Assembly (NCBI GenBank): GCA_902802535.1
Contig: CADCML010000010.1
Coordinates: 1 to 64,000 of the forward strand
Direction of reading: 5' to 3'
DNA length: 64,000 nt
Source: an uncultured Bacteroidia bacterium
GTDB taxonomy: Bacteria > Bacteroidota > Bacteroidia > Bacteroidales > F082
Below the pieces are notes generated by a model. The model made no database searches. It was not told where the DNA came from and saw nothing but the letters and a program-made list of their open reading frames with translations. The translations under genes and the position numbers were made by a program. Shown in pieces: positions 1 to 7,296 of this stretch (its first letter is position 1; the number at the start of each line of letters is the position of its first letter).

Positions 1-524
1 ATATGATAGGTGTTGGCAAACGACATCGCGATGCCGTTGGACTGCACCGGCGGCAAGAAAAAGCCCGTGGCCAATACCGCACACACGGCAAAGACCACAG
101 CCAACCACTTGCTTTTCAGTCCTTTCTCGATATAATAGGCCGGACCGCCACGAAACTGGCCTTTGTGCTCCACCTTATAGATTTGTGCCAAGGTAGCCTC
201 TGCAAAAGCCGAACCTGCACCCAAGAAAGCGATAATCCACATCCAAACGATGGCTCCCGGACCGCCATAGCCGATGGCCGTGGCCACTCCAACAATGTTA
301 CCTGTTCCCACGCGCCCCGAAAGCGCCATCGAAAACGCCTGAAACGAGGTGATGCCCGTTTTCTCGCCCTTTTCCGACGAAAAGAGCAGTCGCGCCATCT
401 CGCGAATACGCCGCACTTGCACGAAGCGCGTACCGATAGAGAAATACAAGCCTGCCAAGAGGCAGATGGCCACAAGTGCCGGACTCCAGACGTAGCCGCT
501 GATTGTTTGTATGAGTTGTTCCAT
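1..524 (-). CDS. Alanine or glycine:Na+ symporter (AGCS family), 3' end outside window
   Basis: The frame is open from an ATG at 524 to the window edge, giving the first 174 residues and starting MEQLIQTISGYVWSPALVA. Seen: an N-terminal membrane helix, then the family block FQAFSMALSGRVGTGNIVGVA, a Gly/Pro-rich stretch (IGYGGPGAIVWMW), and GGPAYYIEKGL near residue 135. These are characteristic of the AlsT/AgcS family, inner-membrane carriers that import alanine or glycine with Na+. The remainder, over half of a typical family member of about 450 residues or more, lies beyond base 1. It is transcribed in the same direction as the DUF1016 gene, whose stop is 15 bases upstream of this start, so they may share a transcript. 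Substrate within the family is not determined. Confidence 0.88.
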   Translation of the reverse strand, partial: MEQLIQTISGYVWSPALVAICLLAGLYFSIGTRFVQVRRIREMARLLFSSEKGEKTGITSFQAFSMALSGRVGTGNIVGVATAIGYGGPGAIVWMWIIAFLGAGSAFAEATLAQIYKVEHKGQFRGGPAYYIEKGLKSKWLAVVFAVCAVLATGFFLPPVQSNGIAMSFANTYH

Positions 525-539
525 AGTAAAATCTCTTAT

Positions 540-1763
540 TTAACTGTTTTGAAGTCTGAAAAACTCCTTTTGTTGCTCTATTTCACGCCGAAGTTCTTCT
601 TTGGTAGGCATATAAGTCAGGTATTTCGCCGCAAAAAGTTGGTCGTTGCCATTCAACACGCTATAGTGAGCCACATCCTCGTCGGTGTCGGCGCAAAGCA
701 AAATGCCGATGGTGGGATTATGCCCTTGCGGTATCATCATCTCATCGTACATCTTCACATACATATCCATTTGTCCCACATCCTGATGACGAAGTTTAGT
801 AGTCTTGAGGTCAATCAACACGAAGCAACGCAAGTTATAATTGTAGAACACAAGGTCGATATAATAATCCTCTTTCTCCGTATGGATGCGTTTCTGACGG
901 TCTGCCAGCGTAAAGCCTTTACCCAGTTCCATCAGAAAAGGAATCAGGTGGTCAATGATACGCTGCTCCAGGTCGCTCTCGGTGAAGTCAGTGTTGTTCT
1001 TGAAGCCAAGAAATTCGGCCACTACAGGATTCTTCAAATACTCCAACCTGTCCTGTAGCGGTTGGGTCAATCGCTTCATTTCGTCACGGACCAACTCTTT
1101 GTTTTGCGATTGCAGCAAGCGATGGTAGTATTGGCTGCTGATGTTGCGTTGCAGCGTGCGCGTGCTCCACATTTCGTTGGCGGCTTCTTGCTCATACCAA
1201 GCGCGGGCTTCTTCACTGCTTTCTTGCAAAATAATGGCATAATGTGACCATGACAACCTTAAGGGTTTTTCTGATATAATTAAGCTGTAAATGTCATATT
1301 GCTCAAATTGTCCCGTCACTGCTGGGACTTTTTCAGATTGTCCCGTCACTGCTGGGAAAATTGTATCTCCATCCTCAAATTGCGCAATCAGAGACTGCAA
1401 AATCCCATCCGATGAAAGTCTGACATATTTTCCACTCGCTGAATGGAAAATTTCGGGAAATGCTTTATAAAACGAAACGTACCTATATAAGTTGTTGCGA
1501 GAATAACCCGAGCCAAACCGTCTTGTCAGTTCTTTTGCAAGGCTTTTGACCACCTGTTCTCCATACTGTGCCCGTTTGTCTTTCAGCACCTCAAGTTGGA
1601 TACGCATACCAAGTAGCCAATTGCGCTTGATTAGCACTTCGTTCACGGCACGGTAAGCCATTGCTTGTGCCTGTTCAATGATAGTACAGGCATCTTGATA
1701 CAATTCTCCAGTTTCCTGCACAACGGCACGAGAATCTTTGGGAATGCTCCTATTATCACTCAT
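540..1763 (-). CDS. DUF1016 (YhcG-type) PD-(D/E)xK nuclease-domain protein
   Basis: A protein of 407 residues beginning MSDNRSIPKDSRA. The N-terminal half is helical and resembles the DUF1016 N-terminal domain (GYSRNNLYRYVSFYKAFPE). The C-terminal half holds the nuclease-like core, with YIDLVFYN followed by CFVLIDLKT, the D...(D/E)xK pattern. E. coli YhcG is the reference; the family is linked to DNA processing, but its role is not settled. An in-frame ATG exists 42 bases upstream, but the -7 element (1783-1790) lies inside that extension, so the start at 1763 is chosen. Nucleases of this kind often travel with restriction or mobile loci; no restriction-modification genes are seen nearby. Directly downstream is the symporter gene. 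Confidence 0.8.
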   Translation of the reverse strand: MSDNRSIPKDSRAVVQETGELYQDACTIIEQAQAMAYRAVNEVLIKRNWLLGMRIQLEVLKDKRAQYGEQVVKSLAKELTRRFGSGYSRNNLYRYVSFYKAFPEIFHSASGKYVRLSSDGILQSLIAQFEDGDTIFPAVTGQSEKVPAVTGQFEQYDIYSLIISEKPLRLSWSHYAIILQESSEEARAWYEQEAANEMWSTRTLQRNISSQYYHRLLQSQNKELVRDEMKRLTQPLQDRLEYLKNPVVAEFLGFKNNTDFTESDLEQRIIDHLIPFLMELGKGFTLADRQKRIHTEKEDYYIDLVFYNYNLRCFVLIDLKTTKLRHQDVGQMDMYVKMYDEMMIPQGHNPTIGILLCADTDEDVAHYSVLNGNDQLFAAKYLTYMPTKEELRREIEQQKEFFRLQNS

Positions 1764-1782
1764 AATGAAATAGTTTATGGCG

Positions 1783-1790
1783 CAAAAATA
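1783..1790 (-). promoter_or_regulatory. -7 element TATTTTTG for the DUF1016 gene
   Basis: TATTTTTG on the minus strand, 19 bases before the chosen ATG. It matches the Bacteroidota TAnnTTTG consensus and rules out the upstream in-frame ATG. Confidence 0.6.
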
Positions 1791-1830
1791 GGTTTTTCTC
1801 TTCAATAATCAAATTTTTCAAACAAAAACC

Positions 1831-1878
1831 GCCTCCGCCATCCAATCCTTCCGCCCAAGCAGGCTGAAGATGGTGATT
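1831..1878 (-). pseudogene. Copy of the last codons of the neighbouring phosphoribosyltransferase gene
   Basis: These 48 bases match 2199-2246, the 3' end of the phosphoribosyltransferase gene, with two mismatches. On the minus strand they still read ITIFSLLGRKDWMAEA in the same frame. Homology stops abruptly on both sides; the rest of the gene is absent here. It is a remnant of a partial duplication or of rearrangement in the 1764-2191 gap, which otherwise holds a 23-bp tandem repeat and no gene that can be supported. Confidence 0.7.
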
Positions 1879-1923
1879 ACCCTAATTGGTTTTGTTTTGA
1901 TTATGCAAGCATTAAAACAAATT

Positions 1924-2007
1924 TTCGGTCGTTTGTGGCAGTTTTGTTCGGTCGTTTGTGGTGATTTTGTTCGGTCGTTTGTGGTGATTTTGTTCGGTCG
2001 TTTGTGG
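1924..2007 (+). repeat. 23-bp tandem repeat, three full copies and one partial
   Basis: The unit TTCGGTCGTTTGTGG plus TGATTTTG starts at 1924, 1947, 1970 and 1993 (the last 15 bases only). The first copy differs at two positions in the TGA part. The units abut with no spacers. Function unknown; it lies in the gap beside the duplicated gene tail. Confidence 0.9.
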
Positions 2008-2191
2008 AAATTTGCCCACCCATCACCTGGTTAAGCAAGTATCTATGGATTAACTTCTTCGCTCATCGTCAACTGCTTTTAATACGCTACAAAAAGTCTA
2101 TTGTTCGCAAATTTGGGAACAATTCGTTATAAAGTCCTAAACCCCCGCAATTTGCAAGGACAAAGCCCTAAAAGTTTTCAACAAGGAGAAA

Positions 2192-2770
2192 TCATAAAGC
2201 CTCCGCCATCAAATCCTTCCGTCCAAGCAGGCTGAAGATGGTGATTTCGTTGTCCTCGTTGAGGATGCGGAGCGTTCTCAAAATCTCGTTCAAGGTGGAG
2301 CCACTGGTGGTTACATCGTCAATGATCAGCACATTCTGCTGGCGGATGGAGGCGCAAAGTTTTTCGTCCATATCAGGATTGAGAATGTCTTGAACTTTGC
2401 ATAATTTCGGCTGTGCAAACCTATAAATATAGCGCAGCATATACTGGTTGACCTTGCTCGACGACTCGGGCATCACGACAAGGTTGTAATCGTACAGGTT
2501 TATTTTCTTGCTGAGGTTATCGATGGCGTTTTTGATGAAATCTGTCAAATCAGGGTTGTCTTGCAGGTTTTTGGCGAACTTCACATAATTAATAAACTCG
2601 CTGCGCACATTGCCGTCAACCTGCTCCGAAAACTCATAGCCATAATAGAAACACCTGCCGAAAGCCTTCACCTGATAGCCATCGCCCGTCAGGTTGATAA
2701 TGTCTTCCTCACCGTCGTGCTCAAAATCGAACACAAACATCTGTTTCTCGCTATCGAATGTCACGCCCAT
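2192..2770 (-). CDS. Phosphoribosyltransferase-domain protein
   Basis: A 192-residue protein. The C-terminal half carries the PRPP-binding signature VLIIDDVTTSGST (hydrophobic strand, two acidic residues, then T-T-S-G-S-T), the hallmark of type I phosphoribosyltransferases such as ComF, Apt and PyrE. The N-terminal 85 residues (for example FDFEHDGEEDIINLTGDGYQ) match no substrate hood that I recognise. The ribose-5-phosphate acceptor is therefore unknown; ComF-like DNA uptake and nucleobase salvage are both possible. The gene stands alone, with its own promoter at 2792-2799. Its last 48 bases are duplicated at 1831-1878. Confidence 0.72.
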   Translation of the reverse strand: MGVTFDSEKQMFVFDFEHDGEEDIINLTGDGYQVKAFGRCFYYGYEFSEQVDGNVRSEFINYVKFAKNLQDNPDLTDFIKNAIDNLSKKINLYDYNLVVMPESSSKVNQYMLRYIYRFAQPKLCKVQDILNPDMDEKLCASIRQQNVLIIDDVTTSGSTLNEILRTLRILNEDNEITIFSLLGRKDLMAEAL

Positions 2771-2791
2771 AGTTTTGCCTTTTTATGAGCG

Positions 2792-2799
2792 CAAAGATA
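2792..2799 (-). promoter_or_regulatory. -7 element TATCTTTG for the phosphoribosyltransferase gene
   Basis: TATCTTTG on the minus strand, 21 bases upstream of the ATG at 2770. Confidence 0.6.
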
Positions 2800-2854
2800 C
2801 ATTTTTTCTCACAAAACTCTCAAAAACCCCTCAAAACTTCACAAAAAAGCAAGG

Positions 2855-2906
2855 CTGCCTACCCAAACGGGTGGCAGTCGGAAAGCCGCCGGTTGGCAGG
2901 CTTTCC
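2855..2906. repeat. Double hairpin between two minus-strand genes
   Basis: Two adjacent stem-loops. The first pairs CTGCC(T)ACCC (2855-2864) with GGGTGGCAG (2869-2877), leaving a bulged T. The second pairs GGAAAGCC (2880-2887) with GGCTTTCC (2899-2906). It lies after the COG0523 stop and before the next promoter, so it may end the upstream transcript. The two-hairpin layout resembles the REP-like elements at 12822 and 53167, but the sequence differs. Confidence 0.55.
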
Positions 2907-2955
2907 AACGTTAAAATAAGGTTTTGCAAGTTTTGTAGGTTTTGTGACAGAACAA

Positions 2956-4227
2956 TCACCTCGTCAAGCAAGCATCCAAATCCTTCACCAAGGCTTCCTT
3001 GTCCAAATGCTGCCCGATGAAGACGAGTTTCTGCATACGGTCGCCGTAGGTGTCGTCCCAGTCGCGGCGGAGGGTGGGCTCGCGGTCCATAAAGGCCTCC
3101 AACTCGTCAGCGGGCATAGTGGCAAACCACTGGCCGGCATCGCGAAGTTGCACCTGCTTGCCTGCCTGCTCGAAGATGTAGCAAACGTCGTATTCGTTCT
3201 TGAAGTAGCAAATGCCCTTCACACGAATGACGTTCTTCGGCATCTTGCGCGCCACAAACTCATCGAAACGCGCCATATTGAACGGCTGGCGACGGTAATA
3301 AACGAAGGTGCCAATGCCATATTCCTCCACCTCACCGCCCTCGTGGTCGTGGTGATGGTGGTGGTGATGGCCGTGCTCATTGTCGCCATCATCGTCCCGA
3401 TGATGGGATTCTTCTCCACCATCCTCTTCGTGATGATGGTGATGATGCTCGTGTTCGTCCTCATCCTCGTCATCATCGTGATGGTGCTCTTCTTCCACCG
3501 CACCCTCTACTTCCTTGATCCAAGTGGCAGAAGTAGCTACCTTATCGAAGTCGAACATCTTGGTATTGAGGATTTTGTCGAAATCCACATCACCGTAGTC
3601 ACACTCGATGATTTCGGCGGTAGGCTGCAAGGCGCGGATGATGCTCTTCACGCGGCCCAATTCCTCTGGCGTGACTTCCGAAGCCTTGTTCAATAAGATG
3701 ATGTTGCAGAACTCAATCTGCTGGATGACAAGGCTTTCCAAGTCGTCCTCGGCCAAGTTTTTCTTCATCAGGTCGTCGCCACAACCGAACTCGCTCTGCA
3801 TCCGCAGCGCATCCACCACGGTCACGATGCAGTCCAAGATGGGCAAGCCGTCTTTGGTGAGTTGCCACGCCATTTGCGGGAAAGAGCAAATAGTTTGCGC
3901 AATCGGCTCCGGCTCGCAGATGCCGCTGGCCTCGATGACGATGTAGTCGAACTTCTGCATCACGATAATTTCGTGCAGTTGCTGAATCAGGTCCATCTTC
4001 AAGGTGCAGCAGATGCAGCCGTTTTGCAAGGCGACCAAACTGTCATCCTTTTGGCCGACCACACCACCCTTTTCAATCAGGTCGGCATCGATGTTCACTT
4101 CGCCTATATCGTTGACAATCACGGCGAACTTGATGCCCTTGCGGTTATTCAATATCTTGTTGACCAAAGTGGTCTTGCCACTGCCGAGGTAGCCGGTAAG
4201 CAGCAATACGGGAATATCTTTTTTCAT
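2956..4227 (-). CDS. COG0523 (CobW/YeiR-type) GTPase, putative metal chaperone with His-rich loop
   Basis: 423 residues. Seen: Walker A GYLGSGKTT (12-20), the family motif CICC (71-74, within GCICCTLK), a Walker B region around residues 94-104 (DYIVIEASG), and NK at the guanine-recognition position (LLNKASE, about 180). Residues 245-296 are an exceptionally His/Asp/Glu-rich stretch with 21 histidines, ahead of the CobW C-terminal domain. The family couples GTP hydrolysis to metal (Zn, Co or Ni) delivery, and the CxCC motif binds metal. Which metal and which client are not shown by the neighbours. A start 45 bases upstream is rejected because the -7 element (4254-4261) falls within it. Confidence 0.88.
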   Translation of the reverse strand: MKKDIPVLLLTGYLGSGKTTLVNKILNNRKGIKFAVIVNDIGEVNIDADLIEKGGVVGQKDDSLVALQNGCICCTLKMDLIQQLHEIIVMQKFDYIVIEASGICEPEPIAQTICSFPQMAWQLTKDGLPILDCIVTVVDALRMQSEFGCGDDLMKKNLAEDDLESLVIQQIEFCNIILLNKASEVTPEELGRVKSIIRALQPTAEIIECDYGDVDFDKILNTKMFDFDKVATSATWIKEVEGAVEEEHHHDDDEDEDEHEHHHHHHEEDGGEESHHRDDDGDNEHGHHHHHHHDHEGGEVEEYGIGTFVYYRRQPFNMARFDEFVARKMPKNVIRVKGICYFKNEYDVCYIFEQAGKQVQLRDAGQWFATMPADELEAFMDREPTLRRDWDDTYGDRMQKLVFIGQHLDKEALVKDLDACLTR

Positions 4228-4253
4228 TTTTGGTGCTGTTTTTAAACGAGGCG

Positions 4254-4261
4254 CAAAGATA
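4254..4261 (-). promoter_or_regulatory. -7 element TATCTTTG for the COG0523 gene
   Basis: TATCTTTG on the minus strand, 26 bases before the ATG at 4227; it decides the start codon. Confidence 0.6.
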
Positions 4262-4277
4262 CAAATTTTCAAGATTT

Positions 4278-4436
4278 AACTACGAATTGCACAAATGAAT
4301 CGAATAGACACGAATAGAATTTTCAACTTCGTTGCAGATGCACACGAATGATTAGCCTTTGGCAATTCGTATGAATCCGCAGCCTTGGCTGCAAAATTCA
4401 AAATAGACATTCGTCCAATTCGTAAAATTCGTAGTT
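4278..4436. repeat. Palindromic intergenic element, copy A (159 bp)
   Basis: It begins AACTACGAATT and ends AATTCGTAGTT, exact inverted termini. Two inner hairpins follow one another: CAAC-TTC-GTTG, and GCAGCC-TT-GGCTGC followed by AAAATTC. The same plan recurs at 12028-12186 and 27354-27535. It sits between a minus-strand and a plus-strand gene, 17 bases upstream of the COG0523 promoter element. Confidence 0.82.
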
Positions 4437-4450
4437 CCAATATTACAAAT

Positions 4451-4579
4451 TCGCAGTTGGAAATGCTATTTTTATGCTACATCGATTTTCGCAGATGGAA
4501 ACTTGATTTTTAGATGAAATTTCGCAGATGGAAATGCGATTTTTTTGAAAAAAATCGCAGTTGAAAAAGTGATTTTTTG
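4451..4579 (+). repeat. Degenerate 33-38 bp repeats leading to a promoter
   Basis: TCGCAG(A/T)TGGAAA, or a close variant, begins at 4451, 4489, 4522 and 4555. Each copy is followed by a T-rich run. The array ends at the -7 element of the AAA_14 gene. With copy A, this accounts for the 380-base gap 4228-4607. Confidence 0.6.
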
Positions 4580-4587
4580 TATTTTTG
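4580..4587 (+). promoter_or_regulatory. -7 element TATTTTTG for the AAA_14 ATPase gene
   Basis: TATTTTTG followed by GCAG, 20 bases before the ATG at 4608. Confidence 0.6.
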
Positions 4588-4607
4588 CAGCGTTAAAATA
4601 GGAAATC

Positions 4608-5813
4608 ATGGAAGACGACATCGTAAAACCCATCACCGACGCTTTCTATATGAAACTTTCGGCTACAAACCTGAAATTCAAGCGTTACCTATATGACAAA
4701 ATCAACTGGGAGACGCGGCTCATCGGCATAAAAGGAGCCAGAGGCGTAGGAAAAACAACGATTTTGCTGCAACGCATCAAGGAATATTTCCCGAAAAAAG
4801 GTGAAGCGTTGTATGTTTCGTTGGACAATTTGTGGTTCAAGACCCACACTTTGGAAGAATTGGTGGCCTACGAATACGCGCACGGCGTGACGCACCTGTT
4901 TCTCGACGAGGTGCACAAATACCCCGACTGGAGCATCAGCATCAAGAACCTGTACGACACCTACAACGACCTATACATTGTATATACAGGCAGTTCGATG
5001 CTCGAAATCGACTATTCGAAGGTGGATTTGTCGCGACGGCAGACGCTCTACACGCTGCACGGCCTCTCATTGCGCGAATACATGGAGTTTGAAGGCGTTA
5101 TGACCACTGAGCCTATCGCCTTGGACGACCTCTTGAAGCGCCACATCGACATTGCCTTCGACCTGTTCCAGAAAACCAAGGTGCTGAAACACTTCTCTAA
5201 CTATCTGGAAAGCGGCTACTATCCCTTCTACAAGGACGCGAAAAAAGACTACCTGCTGCAACTCGCCGAAGTCGCCAATTTAGTGATTGACACCGATTTG
5301 CCCGCTGTCGAGGAAGTCACTTACAGCACCGTAAAGAAGACCAAAGTGCTGCTCATGCTAATTGCGCAGAACCTGCCGCTGATGCCCAACATCAACAAAC
5401 TGACCGTGCAGTTGGACACCAGCCGCGACCTCTGCCTCAAGATGCTTTACGCCTTAGACCGCGCCAAACTCATACAACTGCTGACCGAAAACGTCAAAGA
5501 CTACAAGCACATCATCACGCCTGAGAAGATTTATCTGAACAACACCAACCTTATGCGTGCCTTAGCAATCAAGAGCGAAATCGGCACCGTCAGAGAGACC
5601 TTCTTCGCCAACCAAACCTCGGCGGTGGCCACGCTCACCATGCCGAAAAAAGGCGACTTCCTCATCAACAGCACGAGCCTGTTTGAGGTAGGCGGACATG
5701 GAAAGAAATTCGACCAAATCAAAGACATTCCGAACAGTTTTTTGGCCGTCGACGACACCGAAGTCGGCTTTGGCAACCGCATCCCGCTGTGGATGTTCGG
5801 ATTTTTATACTAA
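4608..5813 (+). CDS. AAA_14-family ATPase
   Basis: 401 residues. Walker A GARGVGKTT lies near residues 44-52, and Walker B HLFLDEVHKYPDW near residues 97-109. The arginine-finger-like region GSSMLEIDYS...DLSRRQTLYTLHGLSLREYM follows, as in the AAA_14/DUF4143 group. These are STAND-related cytoplasmic ATPases, common and often multi-copy in Bacteroidales, without an agreed function. The C-terminal part ends in a nuclease-fold-like region (FLINSTSLFEVGG...DQIKDI), though the metal-binding residues are not convincing. It has its own promoter and is followed after 11 bases by the methionine sulfoxide reductase gene, which may be co-transcribed. Confidence 0.8.
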   Translation: MEDDIVKPITDAFYMKLSATNLKFKRYLYDKINWETRLIGIKGARGVGKTTILLQRIKEYFPKKGEALYVSLDNLWFKTHTLEELVAYEYAHGVTHLFLDEVHKYPDWSISIKNLYDTYNDLYIVYTGSSMLEIDYSKVDLSRRQTLYTLHGLSLREYMEFEGVMTTEPIALDDLLKRHIDIAFDLFQKTKVLKHFSNYLESGYYPFYKDAKKDYLLQLAEVANLVIDTDLPAVEEVTYSTVKKTKVLLMLIAQNLPLMPNINKLTVQLDTSRDLCLKMLYALDRAKLIQLLTENVKDYKHIITPEKIYLNNTNLMRALAIKSEIGTVRETFFANQTSAVATLTMPKKGDFLINSTSLFEVGGHGKKFDQIKDIPNSFLAVDDTEVGFGNRIPLWMFGFLY

Positions 5814-5824
5814 CTCATTGAACT

Positions 5825-6277
5825 ATGGACAAAAACGAAACTTACCAACTCCTCCTCGCCCAAGTGAAGGCGATGGTGAAGGACGAAAGCGACCCCGTCG
5901 CGAACATGGCCAATGTGGCCGCTCTGATTCAAGAGGCTTTCCACTTCTGGTGGACAGGCTTCTATCGTGTCATCGACAACCAATTGGTGCTCGGTCCGTT
6001 CCAAGGGCCTGTGGCCTGCACCCGCATTGGCTTCGGCAAGGGTGTTTGCGGCACTTCTTGGAAAGAACGCAAAACCCTTGTGGTTGAAGACGTTGAACAA
6101 TTCCCTGGCCATATCGCTTGCAGCAGCGAATCGAAGAGCGAAATCGTCGTGCCGCTGATAAAACAAGGCGAAGTCATCGGCGTGTTGGACATCGATAGTG
6201 AGCGTTTGGCCACCTTCGATGCTACCGACCAGCATTGGTTGGAGCAGATTGCCGAGGTGGTTTCCAAAGTTTTATAA
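5825..6277 (+). CDS. msrC: Free methionine-(R)-sulfoxide reductase (fRMsr), GAF domain
   Basis: 150 residues forming a single GAF domain. The three cysteines of the fRMsr family are present: Cys65 (GPVACTRI), Cys75 (GKGVCGTSW) and Cys99 (HIACSSES), matching E. coli YebR Cys84/94/118. The enzyme reduces free Met-(R)-sulfoxide in the cytoplasm, with thioredoxin recycling. Typical block: FPGHIAC...SEIVVPL...GVLDIDS. It lies 11 bases after the AAA_14 gene, and its last 6 bases overlap the end of the convergent LysR-type regulator. An oxidative-stress enzyme next to an OxyR-like regulator is suggestive, but they are on opposite strands. Confidence 0.92.
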   Translation: MDKNETYQLLLAQVKAMVKDESDPVANMANVAALIQEAFHFWWTGFYRVIDNQLVLGPFQGPVACTRIGFGKGVCGTSWKERKTLVVEDVEQFPGHIACSSESKSEIVVPLIKQGEVIGVLDIDSERLATFDATDQHWLEQIAEVVSKVL

Positions 6278-7198
6278 TCTCAGGTGCTCCGCTCGAATCA
6301 TATCGTCCCACAATTCGTACGGGATGATTGTTTTTATGGACTTCACCACGATGTTCATGATTTGTTCGTGGATGTAATCTTTCCTGAAAGCCAAGCAAAT
6401 CGTCCTTTTCGGCTCAGGGTTGACGATAGGTTTCAGGCAAGCTCGCATTGGCTCCGTCAAAAGATTGATGTGCGTCTCAGGAATGATGGTAATGCCTCCG
6501 TTTTCGTTGGTGATTTGGATTAAGATGCCTACCCTACCGCCCTCATACATCTTCTCGTAAGTGAAAGCCTCGCCCGGCTCCAGCATCGACCTATCGAACA
6601 AACGGACACCGTCTCTCATAATCCATACGGGGTGGTCAAGCACATGGTCTCTTTCGATGCTATCTTGTTGCATCATAGCGTCTTCCGGAGAAACGTAGGC
6701 GAAGAACCGTTCATGATATAAAGGTATTTCAAGCAGGTCGGGATCGTTGATGGGCGAAGTCAAAATGCCCATGTCGACCTCGGCCTTTTTCAGTTTGGCC
6801 AAAATGGTGCTCGTCATCATTTCCTCCATTTGCAGCCGAAGGTCGGGATAATGCAGTTTCATGAACTTGAACATGCCCGCCATCAGCACGGGCGCCACCG
6901 AAGTAATCATGGCAACGTTCAAATCGCCAGAGCAAAGTTCCTTTTCGGAGCGCGTCAGTTCGGTCAGTTGTTTGGCGTGAAAGACCACCAACTTGGCCTC
7001 GTCAATCACTTTCCTGCCGATTTGCGTCACCGAAACGGGATGCGTGTCGCGATTAAAAATCCTCACGTCGAGTTCCTCTTCCAGTTTTTTCACCATCAGG
7101 CTCATCGTGGATTGGGTCACACCACAGGCCTCGGCAGCCTCCACAAAATAGCCGTAATTCTCAATGGCAATAATGTATTCCAATTGTTGCAGCGTCAT
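6272..7198 (-). CDS. OxyR-like LysR-type regulator without the redox cysteines
   Basis: 308 residues. The N-terminal winged helix (MTLQQLEYIIAIENYGYFVEAAEACGVTQ) and the periplasmic-binding-protein-like effector domain are typical of LysR regulators and closest in feel to OxyR. In OxyR the sensing Cys199 lies in a GHCLRDQ-like motif; the corresponding stretch here reads MRDGVRLFDRSM, with no cysteine. The four cysteines in the protein are elsewhere (residue 25, residue 88, RACLKP, TICLAF). It may sense something other than peroxide. The promoter and two inverted repeats lie in the 98-base gap shared with trkH, suggesting autoregulation and control of trkH. Confidence 0.82.
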   Translation of the reverse strand: MTLQQLEYIIAIENYGYFVEAAEACGVTQSTMSLMVKKLEEELDVRIFNRDTHPVSVTQIGRKVIDEAKLVVFHAKQLTELTRSEKELCSGDLNVAMITSVAPVLMAGMFKFMKLHYPDLRLQMEEMMTSTILAKLKKAEVDMGILTSPINDPDLLEIPLYHERFFAYVSPEDAMMQQDSIERDHVLDHPVWIMRDGVRLFDRSMLEPGEAFTYEKMYEGGRVGILIQITNENGGITIIPETHINLLTEPMRACLKPIVNPEPKRTICLAFRKDYIHEQIMNIVVKSIKTIIPYELWDDMIRAEHLRL

Positions 7199-7202
7199 CT
7201 TT

Positions 7203-7242
7203 ATTGATTTTTATCAATGCAAAGATAAATATTATTGCATTG
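7203..7242. promoter_or_regulatory. Two inverted repeats over the LysR-type regulator promoter
   Basis: ATTGAT-TTTT-ATCAAT at 7203-7218, and CAATGCA (7215-7221) pairing with TGCATTG (7236-7242). Both are perfect. The minus-strand -7 element TATCTTTG (7220-7227) lies inside the second repeat. LysR regulators bind such dyads and typically repress themselves; divergent trkH starts 55 bases away. Confidence 0.6.
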
Positions 7243-7296
7243 ACTCATACAAAACGCCAAAATAATTTTGCCGCTGTTTTTCTAAATCGAAAGCAC

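Noticed and set aside
1924..2007. Possible CRISPR or phage attachment site
   Set aside because: Simple 23-bp tandem repeat without spacers, integrase or tRNA.
3219..3503. Thr/Met-rich frame opposite or within the COG0523 His-rich loop
   Set aside because: Frame-shifted reading of the repetitive CAC/GAT codons of the loop, not a gene.
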